Shown here: positions 8,637 to 17,105 of the stretch, piece after piece
Layout: each line of letters opens with the position of its first letter
Numbering within the stretch: position 1 is the stretch's first letter
Assembly: GCF_004330295.1 (NCBI RefSeq)
Contig: NZ_SJOJ01000020.1
Location: forward strand, 1 to 64,000
Direction: 5' to 3'
Origin: Rahnella victoriana
GTDB lineage: Bacteria > Pseudomonadota > Gammaproteobacteria > Enterobacterales > Enterobacteriaceae
Length of the DNA: 64,000 nt
The notes under the pieces: generated by a model
Seen by the model: only the letters and a program-made list of their open reading frames with translations
What the model was told of the DNA's origin: nothing
Database searches by the model: none
Translations under genes and position numbers: made by a program

Positions 8637-10322
8637 CTATACAAATGCCACGACCAGCGGCCCCAGCAAGGTTAAAAATACGTTGGCCAGTGCATAGGTG
8701 ATGGCAAACGGAACGGTGGGAATGGTGTTCTCGGCTTTATCCAGCACTTCACCAAATGCCGGGTTGGCGCTGCGTGTCCCGCTGAGCGCACCGGCAAAAA
8801 TCGCGGTGTTGTTGTAGCGCAGCACATAGCGACCAAACAGCATGGTCAGCACTAACGGCAGGATGGTGACGACGACGCCGATGATCAGGATTTTCAGCCC
8901 CTGACTTTCGACGGTTTGCACCGCCTGCAGCCCGGAGGAAATACCGACGACCACCACAAACGCCGCCAGACCTAAGTCTTTCAGGATCTGCACTGCGCCG
9001 GATGGCATGTAGCCGAAGGACTGACGACGGGAACGGAACCAGCCAAACAGCAGGCCGGATAACAACGCACCGCCGCCGCTGCCCAGAGTCAGCGGAATGG
9101 AGCCGATTTTTGCGGTAAGCATGCCGACCAGTAAGCCGACGACCAGACCCGCGCCCATATACACAAAGTCTGTTTTTGCGCTCGGGACAATGGCGTGACC
9201 GGCTTTATCCACGACGCGTTTTACATCATTTTCAGCACCAAACACCGTGACCACGTCTCCCAGCATGATCAGGGTTTCCGCTTCCAGTGGCAGCGCTTTG
9301 CCCTGACGGGAAATCTGCGACACGTAAACACCGTGACGCACATCTTTCGCCATAGCCTCACGGATATCACCAAAGGTGCGTTTGTCGAGCGCCTTATTGG
9401 TGATGACCACTTCCCGTTTCTGCATGGTGAGTTCCATGCCTTCTTCGTCCTGCAACTCTTTGCCCAGATGCCCGGAAATCGCGACGATGGCAGAGCGACG
9501 TCCCACCACCAGCACGATATCGTCGGCCTGCAACGGCATATCCGGCGTGGGTTCCATGATTTGCTTGCCACGTTTCACACGCTCAATAGTGACCGGGATA
9601 TCGGTAGATTGTTCAAGGGTTTGTATGGTGTCTGCGGTAGTGGACGGCAGTTTAAAAATACGACCCACCAGATCAGGTGCCGCCGCTTCCTGACCCACTC
9701 CATAAACGCGAACCCCGGTTTGCAGGGCATTTTCTGCCTTCAGCGCATCTTCTTTGATCGTGCGGCCCATGAATTTCGGCAGCAGGTTCACACACACCAG
9801 GATCGCGCCGAACGACCCGAATACATAAGTCACGGCATAACCAATGGCGACGTTGCCTTGCAAACGGGTGACCTCAGCAGGTGCCAGCCCGAGTTTGGCA
9901 ATGGCATCACCCGCAGTACCGATGATGGCGGATTGTGTCAGCGCACCAGCGGCAACGCCTGCGGCCAGACCTTTGTCCAGATCAAACCATTTCGCTAGCA
10001 CCACCACGGTGAGCAAACCGGTGATGGCCAGCACTGCCGCCAGAATGATCTCTTTGATGGATTGTTTGCCTAAAGAACGGAAGAAATCCGGTCCGCTCTC
10101 ATAACCTACGGCGTAGATAAACAGGGCGAACATCACTGATTTCACCCCGTTATCGATTTCGACGCCGACCTGACTGACTAATACCGCCACCAGCAGCGAG
10201 CCCGCGACGCCACCCAGCTGAAACTTACCAAACTTGATTTTGCCAATGTAATAGCCCGCCGCGATTGAGAAGAACAACGCTATCTCGGGGGATTTTTGGA
10301 ACAATTCGTGTAACCAGTTCAT
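8637..10322 (-). CDS. aspT: Aspartate-alanine antiporter AspT (AAE family)
   Basis: Inner-membrane exchanger predicted to swap external aspartate for internal alanine. Its 561 residues show the AspT/YidE/YbjL layout: five or so N-terminal membrane segments, a central cytoplasmic region (about residues 200-375) with two RCK_C/TrkA_C-like domains (RVKRGKQIMEPTPDMPLQADDIVLVVG is one), then about five more membrane segments. It is the gene nearest aspD, which supports the substrate call. A second paralogue lies 37 bp upstream. Start ATG at 10322. Confidence 0.88.
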   Translation of the reverse strand: MNWLHELFQKSPEIALFFSIAAGYYIGKIKFGKFQLGGVAGSLLVAVLVSQVGVEIDNGVKSVMFALFIYAVGYESGPDFFRSLGKQSIKEIILAAVLAITGLLTVVVLAKWFDLDKGLAAGVAAGALTQSAIIGTAGDAIAKLGLAPAEVTRLQGNVAIGYAVTYVFGSFGAILVCVNLLPKFMGRTIKEDALKAENALQTGVRVYGVGQEAAAPDLVGRIFKLPSTTADTIQTLEQSTDIPVTIERVKRGKQIMEPTPDMPLQADDIVLVVGRRSAIVAISGHLGKELQDEEGMELTMQKREVVITNKALDKRTFGDIREAMAKDVRHGVYVSQISRQGKALPLEAETLIMLGDVVTVFGAENDVKRVVDKAGHAIVPSAKTDFVYMGAGLVVGLLVGMLTAKIGSIPLTLGSGGGALLSGLLFGWFRSRRQSFGYMPSGAVQILKDLGLAAFVVVVGISSGLQAVQTVESQGLKILIIGVVVTILPLVLTMLFGRYVLRYNNTAIFAGALSGTRSANPAFGEVLDKAENTIPTVPFAITYALANVFLTLLGPLVVAFV

Positions 10323-10359
10323 GTGCGTACCTCAGTTACAGGGATGAAAAAATGAACGA

Positions 10360-12057
10360 CTAAAGAGGCTGAAGTGAACTGGCCAGCCCGACAATTAACG
10401 GCCCCATCAGGGGCAGAACAACGTTGGAAATCGCGTAAGTAATGGTGTAACCCAGCAACGGTGTAGAATTTCCACACGCATTCTGTATGGCGCTCAGTGC
10501 GGGCGTGCTGCACTGTTGTCCGGCAATCGCACCCAGTAACACCGGCGCGCGGAGCTTAAGCCAAAAATGACCGACGACCAGCGAGACAGACGCCGGAATA
10601 ATCGCGATAGCCACGCCGAGCAGGGGCAGCGTGATGCCATATTGCATGATGAGGGAGAGCGCCTGCGGGCCGGATGACAGCCCGACACCGGCGATAAATC
10701 CGGCCAGCCCGAGGTCTTTGAGCAACGTCAGGGCATCGGCATTGACCGAATGCAAATCAGCGCGGCGGGCGTGATACCAGCCCATCACCAGTCCGACGAT
10801 CAGCACACCGCCGCCGGTCCCTGCGGAGAAATCAATGCCGCCAATGTTCAGCTTGAAGCTGCCCAGCCAGGTGCCGAGTGCAATCACCAGACCGACGATG
10901 GCCAGATTACTGGCCAGCTTATCGGGCATCATTTTGCCGATTTTGCTCAGAGCCGGCGCCGCAATCGGGGCACGGCCAGGGTTGGCATCATAAATTTGCA
11001 GCACGTCATGAACTTGCAGCCGGGTGGCGGGGAGCGCCGGTAACATGGCGTCTCCGCGCAGAACGGCAGCCACATGTACCCCGGTGGGCAATTCCAGTTC
11101 GCGCAGTTCACGGTTGGACATCGCGGGTTCGAGCACGATGACATGGTAAGTGTCGAGTGCGGCGGCGATGTTGGTATCGGCGACTTCGGTGCCTAAAATG
11201 GCCGCCATTTCAATGACCGTTCCGCGATATCCCACCAGCAGAACCTGATCGCCTCTGCGGAGCCGTAGGGAAGGAGAGAGCGTCAGCGTGCGGCCATGAC
11301 GCTGAACGCGCACGATGCTGCTTTCCTGCCCCAGCCGTTGCTGGAGTTCTGCGACAGTGTGACCCGCTCCTGCATCAAGCCGGTAGACGCGCCCCACCAC
11401 GGTAGGTACGGCGGAGATGCCTTCTGTATCGACCTGTCCGCCCATTTCTACCCACAATTTTTCAGCGTCCACGCGCAGATTGGTGCGTAAAAGCAGCGGG
11501 AAAATCTGGCTGGTAACGATAACAATGGTGATCAGACCGCAGATATAGGTGATGGAGTAGGCGGTGACCACGTTGCCTTGCAGACGAATAATCTCGCTGG
11601 CAGGAAGGTCAAGGCGCGAAATCGCATCGGTTGCGGTACCGACGACCGCAGATTCCGTCGCTGCGCCGGCCATCATGCCCGCTGCCGTGCCCGGGTCCAG
11701 ATGCATAACGACGGTGGCGGTTAAAACCAGACCGAGCACCACCACCACCTCAATCAGACAAAACAGGCCTAACTGGATATTTTTGGCATTCAGGTTGGCA
11801 AAGAATTGCGGACCGCCGCTGTAACCCAGCGCAAAGATGAACAGCATGAAAAATACGTTTTTGATGTCAGTATCGACGGGGATATTGAGCTGACCAATGA
11901 CTAATGCGGCAATCAATGTTCCGCACACGCCGCCGAGCTGGATCGGCCCCAGACGAATTTGACCAATGGCATAACCCAATGTTAATGCCAGAAAAATCGC
12001 CAGGCCGGGCACGGTTTGTAACGTCTGTGTGATGAAACTGATCAGGTTGCCAGACAT
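10360..12057 (-). CDS. Second AspT-family transporter (paralogue)
   Basis: 565-residue membrane protein with the same architecture as the adjacent aspT product: paired membrane halves (FALGYSGGPQFFANL in the first; GLVMGWYHARRADLHSV and GLSSGPQALS in the second) around a soluble RCK_C-like region (about residues 205-375). It is clearly divergent from its neighbour, not a recent duplication. Being promoter-proximal in the aspT2-aspT-aspD operon suggests a role in aspartate/alanine exchange, either as another transporter or as part of a heteromer; the substrate cannot be read from sequence. Confidence 0.85.
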   Translation of the reverse strand: MSGNLISFITQTLQTVPGLAIFLALTLGYAIGQIRLGPIQLGGVCGTLIAALVIGQLNIPVDTDIKNVFFMLFIFALGYSGGPQFFANLNAKNIQLGLFCLIEVVVVLGLVLTATVVMHLDPGTAAGMMAGAATESAVVGTATDAISRLDLPASEIIRLQGNVVTAYSITYICGLITIVIVTSQIFPLLLRTNLRVDAEKLWVEMGGQVDTEGISAVPTVVGRVYRLDAGAGHTVAELQQRLGQESSIVRVQRHGRTLTLSPSLRLRRGDQVLLVGYRGTVIEMAAILGTEVADTNIAAALDTYHVIVLEPAMSNRELRELELPTGVHVAAVLRGDAMLPALPATRLQVHDVLQIYDANPGRAPIAAPALSKIGKMMPDKLASNLAIVGLVIALGTWLGSFKLNIGGIDFSAGTGGGVLIVGLVMGWYHARRADLHSVNADALTLLKDLGLAGFIAGVGLSSGPQALSLIMQYGITLPLLGVAIAIIPASVSLVVGHFWLKLRAPVLLGAIAGQQCSTPALSAIQNACGNSTPLLGYTITYAISNVVLPLMGPLIVGLASSLQPL

Positions 12058-12268
12058 TGAAAATCCCTGGGTGATGAGTTGATCCAGACTGAAGAAGGCG
12101 GTTGAACCTTCCGGTGAAAAAATTGTTAATGAAATGTATTTTCGTTGCCTTAACGAAATATAGCAGAGGTCTGAGTAATAGAAAGAAAGTCGTTAAATCA
12201 AATCAGAAGGATGAAATAGGGTTAACTAATGAGAGGGACTTTGAGGGAATTTGCAGTAATTTTTAAAA

Positions 12269-12289
12269 CGCCCGACGTCATATCGGGCG
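12269..12289 (-). terminator. Probable terminator of the amidohydrolase operon
   Basis: On the minus strand CGCCCGA-TATGACG-TCGGGCG is a 7-bp GC stem followed by TTTTAAAAATT, 26 bp after the amidohydrolase stop. The rest of the 12058-12268 gap must hold the aspT2 promoter. A TATATT hexamer reading on the minus strand near 12160 is a possible -10, but no convincing -35 is seen. Confidence 0.65.
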
Positions 12290-12314
12290 CTAATTTTTAG
12301 TCAGTCACTCAGGA

Positions 12315-14186
12315 TCAGAACGAGAAACACGAACACCCTAATGCGCCCCAGAAGGCATTGTCATCGGACACCGGGACATCGGAGCCGCGGGCAATATCAT
12401 GGCTGTGTTTGTGCACGCCACACGGGCCGACGCACTGATGTCCCTGACGCACTAACCCGACGCGGGCGGCACCCTGTGGCGGCGCGGAGCGGTAATGCCC
12501 CGGCACGGTGGTGACCGGCGACCAGTCCGGCAGCACCGGAATAGCAGGCGGTGCCAGCGGCGAGAAACTGCCTGCGGCGTAGACCACTTTGCCATCCACC
12601 ACGGTCATTACCGATTCGATACCCTTGATCCGTTCTTCCTGCACGCTGAAGAAATCTTCGGACAGCACCGCCAGATCCGCCAGCTGACCGGCTTTGATTT
12701 GCCCCTTTTTGCCCTGCTCGCTGGAGAACCAGGAGCTGCCCTGCGTCCACAACATCAGCGCCGTTTCGCGGTCGATACGGGCGTCATCATCGTACATTGC
12801 CATACCGCCGACCGTACGGCCGGAAACCAGCCAGTACAGCGCGGTCCACGGGTTGTAACTGGCGACGCGGGTGGCATCCGTACCCAGACCAACCGGCACA
12901 CCGGCGGACAACATTTTCGCCACCGGCGGCGTATGTTTGGTGGCTTCGATGCCGTAGCGGTCAGCGAAATATTCCCCCTGAAACGCCATGCGATGCTGCA
13001 CCGCGATACCGCCGCCCAGCGCTTTCACGCGCTCGATATTGCGTTCGGTGATGGTTTCCGCATGGTCAAAGAACCAGTGCAACCCGTTGAACGGAATATC
13101 CTGATTCACTTTCTCAAAGACATCCAGCATGCGGCTGATCGACTCGTCATAGGTGGCATGCAGGCGGAACGGCCAGCGGTGTTCCACCAGATGTCGCACC
13201 ACGCGCTCGAGTTCGACTTCCGTTCCCGGCGGTAAATCCGGACGCGGTTGCAGGAAGTCTTCAAAGTCAGCGGCAGAAAACACCAGCATTTCGCCTGCGC
13301 CGTTGTGACGATAAAAATCGGTGCCCTGACCGGGTTTCAGCATGTCGGTCCACAGTTCGAAATCTTCCAGTTCATGCTGCGGACGCTGGGTAAACAGGTT
13401 GTAGGCGATACGCACGGTCAGCTGATTTTTCTGATGAAGTTCATCGATGATCTGATAATCCTCAGGATAGTTCTGGAAGCCGCCGCCCGCGTCGATGGCG
13501 CTGGTCAGGCCGAGACGGTTCAGTTCGCGCATAAACTGGCGGGTGGAGTTCACCTGCTGTTCCAGCGGCAGTTTCGGGCCTTTCGCCAGCGTGGAGTAGA
13601 GAATCATCGCGTTAGGTTTGGCGATCAGCATGCCGGTCGGATTGCCGTTGCTGTCGCGCTGAATTTCACCGCCCGGCGGATTCGGCGTGTCTTTGGTGTA
13701 ACCGACCACTTTCAGCGCCGCGCGGTTGAGCAGGGCACGATCGTATAAGTGCAGGATAAATACCGGCGTGTCCGGCGCGGCCTGATTAATTTCATCCAGC
13801 GTCGGCATACGGCGTTCGGCAAACTGAAACTCTGTCCAGCCCCCCACCACGCGCACCCACTGCGGGCTTGGCGTGCGCAGCGCCTGTTCTTTCAGCATCC
13901 GTAAGGCATCGGCCAGCGAAGGGACGCCTTCCCAGCGCAGTTCCAGATTGTAATTCAGACCGCCACGGATCAGATGCAGGTGCGAGTCGTTCAGGCCGGG
14001 AATGGCCGTATGACCCTGTAAATCCACCACCTGCGTCTGCGCATCGGCAAACTGCATCACTTCATTTTCAGTACCGACTGCCAGAAATTTGCCGTCTTTG
14101 ATGGCGACGGCATTGGCCAGTGGTTTTTCTCTGTCAACGGTATGAAATTTACCATTAAGCAGGATCAGGGAAGCAAAACTTGTCAT
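12315..14186 (-). CDS. YtcJ-like amidohydrolase family protein
   Basis: Predicted metal-dependent hydrolase, about 623 residues. It has the amidohydrolase-3/YtcJ composite sandwich at both ends (LILLNGKFHTVDREKPLANAVAIKDGKFLAVG; LADLAVLSEDFFSV) and a TIM barrel with the HTAIPGLNDSHLHLIRGG metal motif near residue 65. Later come the barrel histidine region LHATYDES, the NGLHWFFDHAE stretch and GLGTDATRVASYNPW. Substrate is unknown. The C-terminal tail after about residue 570 is Cys- and His-containing and unusual. The ATG at 14186 is preferred because AGGAG lies 8 nt upstream. It is 14 bp downstream of an ABM-domain membrane protein, so the two likely form an operon. Confidence 0.85.
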   Translation of the reverse strand: MTSFASLILLNGKFHTVDREKPLANAVAIKDGKFLAVGTENEVMQFADAQTQVVDLQGHTAIPGLNDSHLHLIRGGLNYNLELRWEGVPSLADALRMLKEQALRTPSPQWVRVVGGWTEFQFAERRMPTLDEINQAAPDTPVFILHLYDRALLNRAALKVVGYTKDTPNPPGGEIQRDSNGNPTGMLIAKPNAMILYSTLAKGPKLPLEQQVNSTRQFMRELNRLGLTSAIDAGGGFQNYPEDYQIIDELHQKNQLTVRIAYNLFTQRPQHELEDFELWTDMLKPGQGTDFYRHNGAGEMLVFSAADFEDFLQPRPDLPPGTEVELERVVRHLVEHRWPFRLHATYDESISRMLDVFEKVNQDIPFNGLHWFFDHAETITERNIERVKALGGGIAVQHRMAFQGEYFADRYGIEATKHTPPVAKMLSAGVPVGLGTDATRVASYNPWTALYWLVSGRTVGGMAMYDDDARIDRETALMLWTQGSSWFSSEQGKKGQIKAGQLADLAVLSEDFFSVQEERIKGIESVMTVVDGKVVYAAGSFSPLAPPAIPVLPDWSPVTTVPGHYRSAPPQGAARVGLVRQGHQCVGPCGVHKHSHDIARGSDVPVSDDNAFWGALGCSCFSF

Positions 14187-14200
14187 CGGAAAAGCTCCTG

Positions 14201-14767
14201 TTATTGCGCTGAAACGCGCGTAAGCCATGAATGGAAAACTCGTGTAACGACCGGCATCCAGAGGAAAACCACCAGCCCGACCACGGAGGCGTCATTGAGT
14301 AAATGACCGCCTTCGGTGCCTCTGAGCTGTGGCAAAATCTGCCCCCAAAACCAGGGCACAATATGGGTAGAGGGATAAATGACGCCCAATGTCAGCAGAT
14401 ACTGTTTCCAGCGGGCTGGCGGACGGACACTGGCATTGGGCGGGGTGAACCAGAATTCGGCACCGGGGCGCACTTCGGTGTTGTCGTTTTGCAGCAGCAG
14501 CGGGCTGACTTCCGCCACCAGCTGTTTGCGCAGGTCCGAGTTATGCCAGGCGTTAAGATTTTCCAGCGTGTCGAAACGCACCAGAATGGTATAGGGATCG
14601 CCGCTGCGGCTCGGGCGGATGACGTTGACGCCCAGATGTCCCGGAAACGTACCGGCCTGCGGCATAATTTTATTCAGCCAGGCTTCGTACTCCGCCTCGC
14701 TCGCAGGCGCAATTTTATGCGTAATCACAAGCGTGACATGTTGATTGTGGGTCTGGGACGCGGACAT
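14201..14767 (-). CDS. ABM-domain protein with C-terminal membrane anchor
   Basis: 188 residues. The N-terminal half (about 10-100) is a ferredoxin-like antibiotic biosynthesis monooxygenase (ABM/DUF) domain: EYEAWLNKIMPQAGTFPGHLGVNVIRP and YTILVRFDTLENLNAWHNSD. The C-terminal half has two hydrophobic stretches (YLLTLGVIYPSTHIVPWFWG and SVVGLVVFLWMPVVTRVF) that should anchor it in the membrane. This fused layout is common in proteobacteria but has no assigned reaction. It is transcribed ahead of the amidohydrolase. Confidence 0.8.
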   Translation of the reverse strand: MSASQTHNQHVTLVITHKIAPASEAEYEAWLNKIMPQAGTFPGHLGVNVIRPSRSGDPYTILVRFDTLENLNAWHNSDLRKQLVAEVSPLLLQNDNTEVRPGAEFWFTPPNASVRPPARWKQYLLTLGVIYPSTHIVPWFWGQILPQLRGTEGGHLLNDASVVGLVVFLWMPVVTRVFHSWLTRVSAQ

Positions 14768-14884
14768 ACATCACCTCAGCTGATTTAAGAGAAAGATTTA
14801 TCGAATCAATGAAATGATGTTAGTCGGCGGGTTGAATCAATGATAGGTGAGAATTTTGGCGTTCTTGTTAAGATTTTTTGTTAA

Positions 14885-15301
14885 TCACTCGCCGCCCACG
14901 ACGCGCAGGCTGCGCTGCTTCAATACGCGGTGCAGATTCGACTCCAGCCAGTCTGCCAGCCCGGCGACCTGATCTTTCACTTCGATGCCCAGCGGCGTCA
15001 GGCAGTATTCCACATGCGGTGGCACAACCGGATAAGAACGGCGGTCAATAAACCCGTCTTCTTCCAGTGACTGTAACGTCTGCGCCAGCATCTTTTCACT
15101 GACGCCGCCGACCTTACGGCGTAACTCACTGAAACGCAGGGTATCGTCACTGAGGGCGATCAGGATCAGCAAACCCCAGCGGCTGGTGATATGGCGCAGG
15201 ATCTCACGCGACGGGCAGTTGGGATCCAGCACTTCGCCGCGACGGATTTGCTCGGAAAGGGGTAAACGTCCGGTGGAGGATTCAGCGGGAATTATTTTCA
15301 T
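14885..15301 (-). CDS. ytfH: HxlR-family regulator, YtfH-like
   Basis: 138-residue winged-helix regulator of the HxlR/DUF24 type: CPSREILRHITSRWGLLILIALSDDTLRFSELRRKVGGVSEKMLAQTLQSLEEDGFIDR is the complete domain, ending in YCLTPLG. The Cys in the NCPS segment near the N-terminus matches the redox-sensing cysteine position of several HxlR proteins. Divergent from qorB, exactly as ytfH is from ytfG in E. coli, so it probably controls qorB in response to quinone or electrophile stress. The ATG at 15301 is chosen over a longer ORF that would run into the divergent promoter. Confidence 0.88.
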   Translation of the reverse strand: MKIIPAESSTGRLPLSEQIRRGEVLDPNCPSREILRHITSRWGLLILIALSDDTLRFSELRRKVGGVSEKMLAQTLQSLEEDGFIDRRSYPVVPPHVEYCLTPLGIEVKDQVAGLADWLESNLHRVLKQRSLRVVGGE

Positions 15302-15318
15302 ACTAACCTTTTGGTGCG

Positions 15319-15337
15319 TACTTACGAAAAGTAAGTA
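15319..15337. promoter_or_regulatory. Operator palindrome in the ytfH/qorB divergent promoter
   Basis: TACTTAC-GAAAA-GTAAGTA: a 7-bp perfect inverted repeat around a 5-nt spacer, 17 bp upstream of the ytfH start. The GTA-rich symmetric shape is typical of HxlR-family operators. Confidence 0.7.
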
Positions 15338-15437
15338 TATCGCATAGGATGTGTTCACGGCGACGCATTTTGCGCCATTCTGAACATAAACTTTGTATGA
15401 CAATAAACGTTGTGTTGAACACTTTTGGAGAAATCAT

Positions 15438-16295
15438 ATGATCGCCATTACCGGTGCTACCGGCCAGTTAGGCCGCCTTGTTATTGCCGCACTTCTGAAA
15501 AAAGTGCCTGCTCATCAGATTATTGCGGCGGTGCGTAATCCGCAAAAAGCGCAGGATCTGGCCGATCTGGGTGTGGATGTGCGTCAGGCCGATTACAGCC
15601 AGCCTGCGACGCTGGAAGCCGCCTTCAACGGCGTGGAGAAACTGCTGCTGATTTCTTCCAGTGAAGTGGGGCAGCGTGAAGCGCAGCACAACGCGGTCAT
15701 TGCGGCGGCGAAACGTGCAGGCGTAACACTTCTGGCGTACACCAGCCTGCTGCATGCAGATAAAAGTCCGCTGGGTCTGGGTGTTGAACACCGCGCGACG
15801 GAAAAAGCGTTAAGTGAATCCGGCATTCCTTTTGTGCTGCTGCGTAACGGCTGGTACACCGAAAACTATGCGGCGAGCATCGCCCCTGCCCTGGCGCATA
15901 ACGCCTTTATCGGTGCGGTCGGCGAAGGAAAAATCTCTTCCGCCGCGCGTCAGGATTACGCTGAGGCAGCCGCGGCGGTGCTGACACAACATGATCAGGC
16001 CGGGAAAATTTACGAGCTGGCGGGTGACGAGGCTTATACGCTGACGGAGTTCACGGCGGAAATTGCACGTCAGTCAGGTAAGAAAGTGGATTACATCAAT
16101 CTGCCGGAAGCGGAGTTCGCTAAAGCGTTGCTCGGTGCCGGTTTACCGGAAGGGCTGGCGACTATGCTGGCGGATTCTGATGCGGGTGCAGAGAAAGGCG
16201 GTCTGTTTGATGATTCTCATACATTGAGCAAACTGATTGGTCGCCCGACCACGCCGTTCAAAGACGTGATTGCCGCGACGCTGAAATCGCTTTAA
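15438..16295 (+). CDS. qorB: NAD(P)H:quinone oxidoreductase 2 (NmrA-like)
   Basis: 285-residue atypical SDR of the NmrA/QorB (YtfG) group that reduces quinones with NADPH. MIAITGATGQLGRLVI is the Rossmann glycine motif at the N-terminus; LLLISSSEVGQREAQHNAVIAAAK, YTSLLHADKSPLGL and LLRNGWYTENY match E. coli QorB closely, as does the end segment KGGLFDDSHTLSKLIGRPTTP. The ATG at 15438 has GGAG 9 nt upstream; an upstream in-frame start at 15393 lies in the promoter region and is unlikely. Divergent from ytfH. Confidence 0.93.
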   Translation: MIAITGATGQLGRLVIAALLKKVPAHQIIAAVRNPQKAQDLADLGVDVRQADYSQPATLEAAFNGVEKLLLISSSEVGQREAQHNAVIAAAKRAGVTLLAYTSLLHADKSPLGLGVEHRATEKALSESGIPFVLLRNGWYTENYAASIAPALAHNAFIGAVGEGKISSAARQDYAEAAAAVLTQHDQAGKIYELAGDEAYTLTEFTAEIARQSGKKVDYINLPEAEFAKALLGAGLPEGLATMLADSDAGAEKGGLFDDSHTLSKLIGRPTTPFKDVIAATLKSL

Positions 16296-16313
16296 CCGCA
16301 AGGTGATTGTGCT

Positions 16314-16345
16314 CCGGCCTGTTAACAATATGATTAACAGGCCGG
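16314..16345. terminator. Hairpin between convergent qorB and ymgB-like gene
   Basis: CCGGCCTGTTAA-CAATATGA-TTAACAGGCCGG: a perfect 12-bp stem with no long U-tract on either side. It separates two convergent genes and probably serves as a shared terminator. Confidence 0.75.
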
Positions 16346-16353
16346 TAACCTAT

Positions 16354-16611
16354 TTAAATCACATCATCCTGCGTGGAAAGCAACACCAGTTCCAGCAAGT
16401 TACGGCAACCCTGCTGATTACTGACATTGGTGTCCTGTTCAAGCTGTCTTACCAGACCTTCAATAATGGCCTTATTGCTCACCGGATAACGGCTGTGTAA
16501 AAGCCCTGAGACAAGGGTCCCGAGGATTTCAACTTCACTTAGCGTGGGCGTCTCACGGACTTTGAGATAATCACTGATTTCTGTAACTGTTTGTTCTGCT
16601 TCGAGTTGCAT
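16354..16611 (-). CDS. YmgB/AriR-family connector protein
   Basis: 85-residue all-helical protein resembling YmgB (AriR), YmgA and YcgZ: the pattern ESDYL...LSEVEILGTLVSGLLHSRYPVSNKAIIEGLVRQLEQ...RNLLELVLLSTQDD follows the family end to end. In E. coli these small proteins are induced by BluR/cold and feed into the Rcs phosphorelay and biofilm control. A strong AAGGAGG precedes the ATG. It stands alone between qorB and a 490-bp non-coding stretch. Confidence 0.82.
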   Translation of the reverse strand: MQLEAEQTVTEISDYLKVRETPTLSEVEILGTLVSGLLHSRYPVSNKAIIEGLVRQLEQDTNVSNQQGCRNLLELVLLSTQDDVI

Positions 16612-16770
16612 GTAGACCTCCTTAAACTGTTCAGCGGTTTTTTTTACCGGCTGAAAAGTGCCTATTGCCAGTCAGAAAAGAGAGTATTGTGAAGTTTTTC
16701 TTCACAATGTCCGCCCCGGACTCATCAGATCGTTTCGCGATAAAACCTGAAAACGCCAGCCATGAAAAAA

Positions 16771-16809
16771 ACCTTTGGAAGAAGGGAAATCTACTTTCCT
16801 TCCAAAGGT
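16771..16809. other. 11-bp inverted repeat in non-coding gap
   Basis: ACCTTTGGAAG ... CTTCCAAAGGT, perfect arms with a 17-nt loop. It lies in the 16612-17105 gap, which otherwise holds no convincing gene; a 69-codon ORF running through it has no recognisable features. Confidence 0.5.
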
Positions 16810-17016
16810 CAGGCTGAATATGCCCGTAAAAGACGGACTAATGATGAAGCAGGGGTCACAGAAAGTTATACAAAGATTGCGAGTATGTACAGGTATGGCA
16901 ACGAAAAATCTGCATTTCTGTTGCTAGCAATAAGGTGTATAGCACAAAATGTTCATTCTGCGAGCTTCTGATACATTCACGTCATGATTTAGTTCCGCCG
17001 GTAATGGTTGCGGAAA

Positions 17017-17074
17017 GGGCGTTAACGTTCTGTACAAGACCGATCCCGTACGGCAGAATAACCGCCCTTTTTTT
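17017..17074 (+). terminator. Strong terminator upstream of the P-loop kinase gene
   Basis: GGGC at 17017-17020 pairs with GCCC at 17064-17067. Further pairing (GTTA/TAAC, TTCTG/CAGAA) extends the stem to about 13 bp, and seven T residues follow. It ends 17 nt before the Shine-Dalgarno of the next gene. It is therefore either a leader attenuator or the end of an unannotated small RNA in 16612-17016. Confidence 0.7.
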
Positions 17075-17105
17075 GCGTAAACCGGTGCGGATAAGGAGTC
17101 TGGCA

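Noticed and set aside
16762-16971. 69-codon plus-strand ORF in the 16612-17105 gap
   Set aside because: No similarity I recognise, no Shine-Dalgarno, and it runs through an inverted repeat; kept as non-coding.
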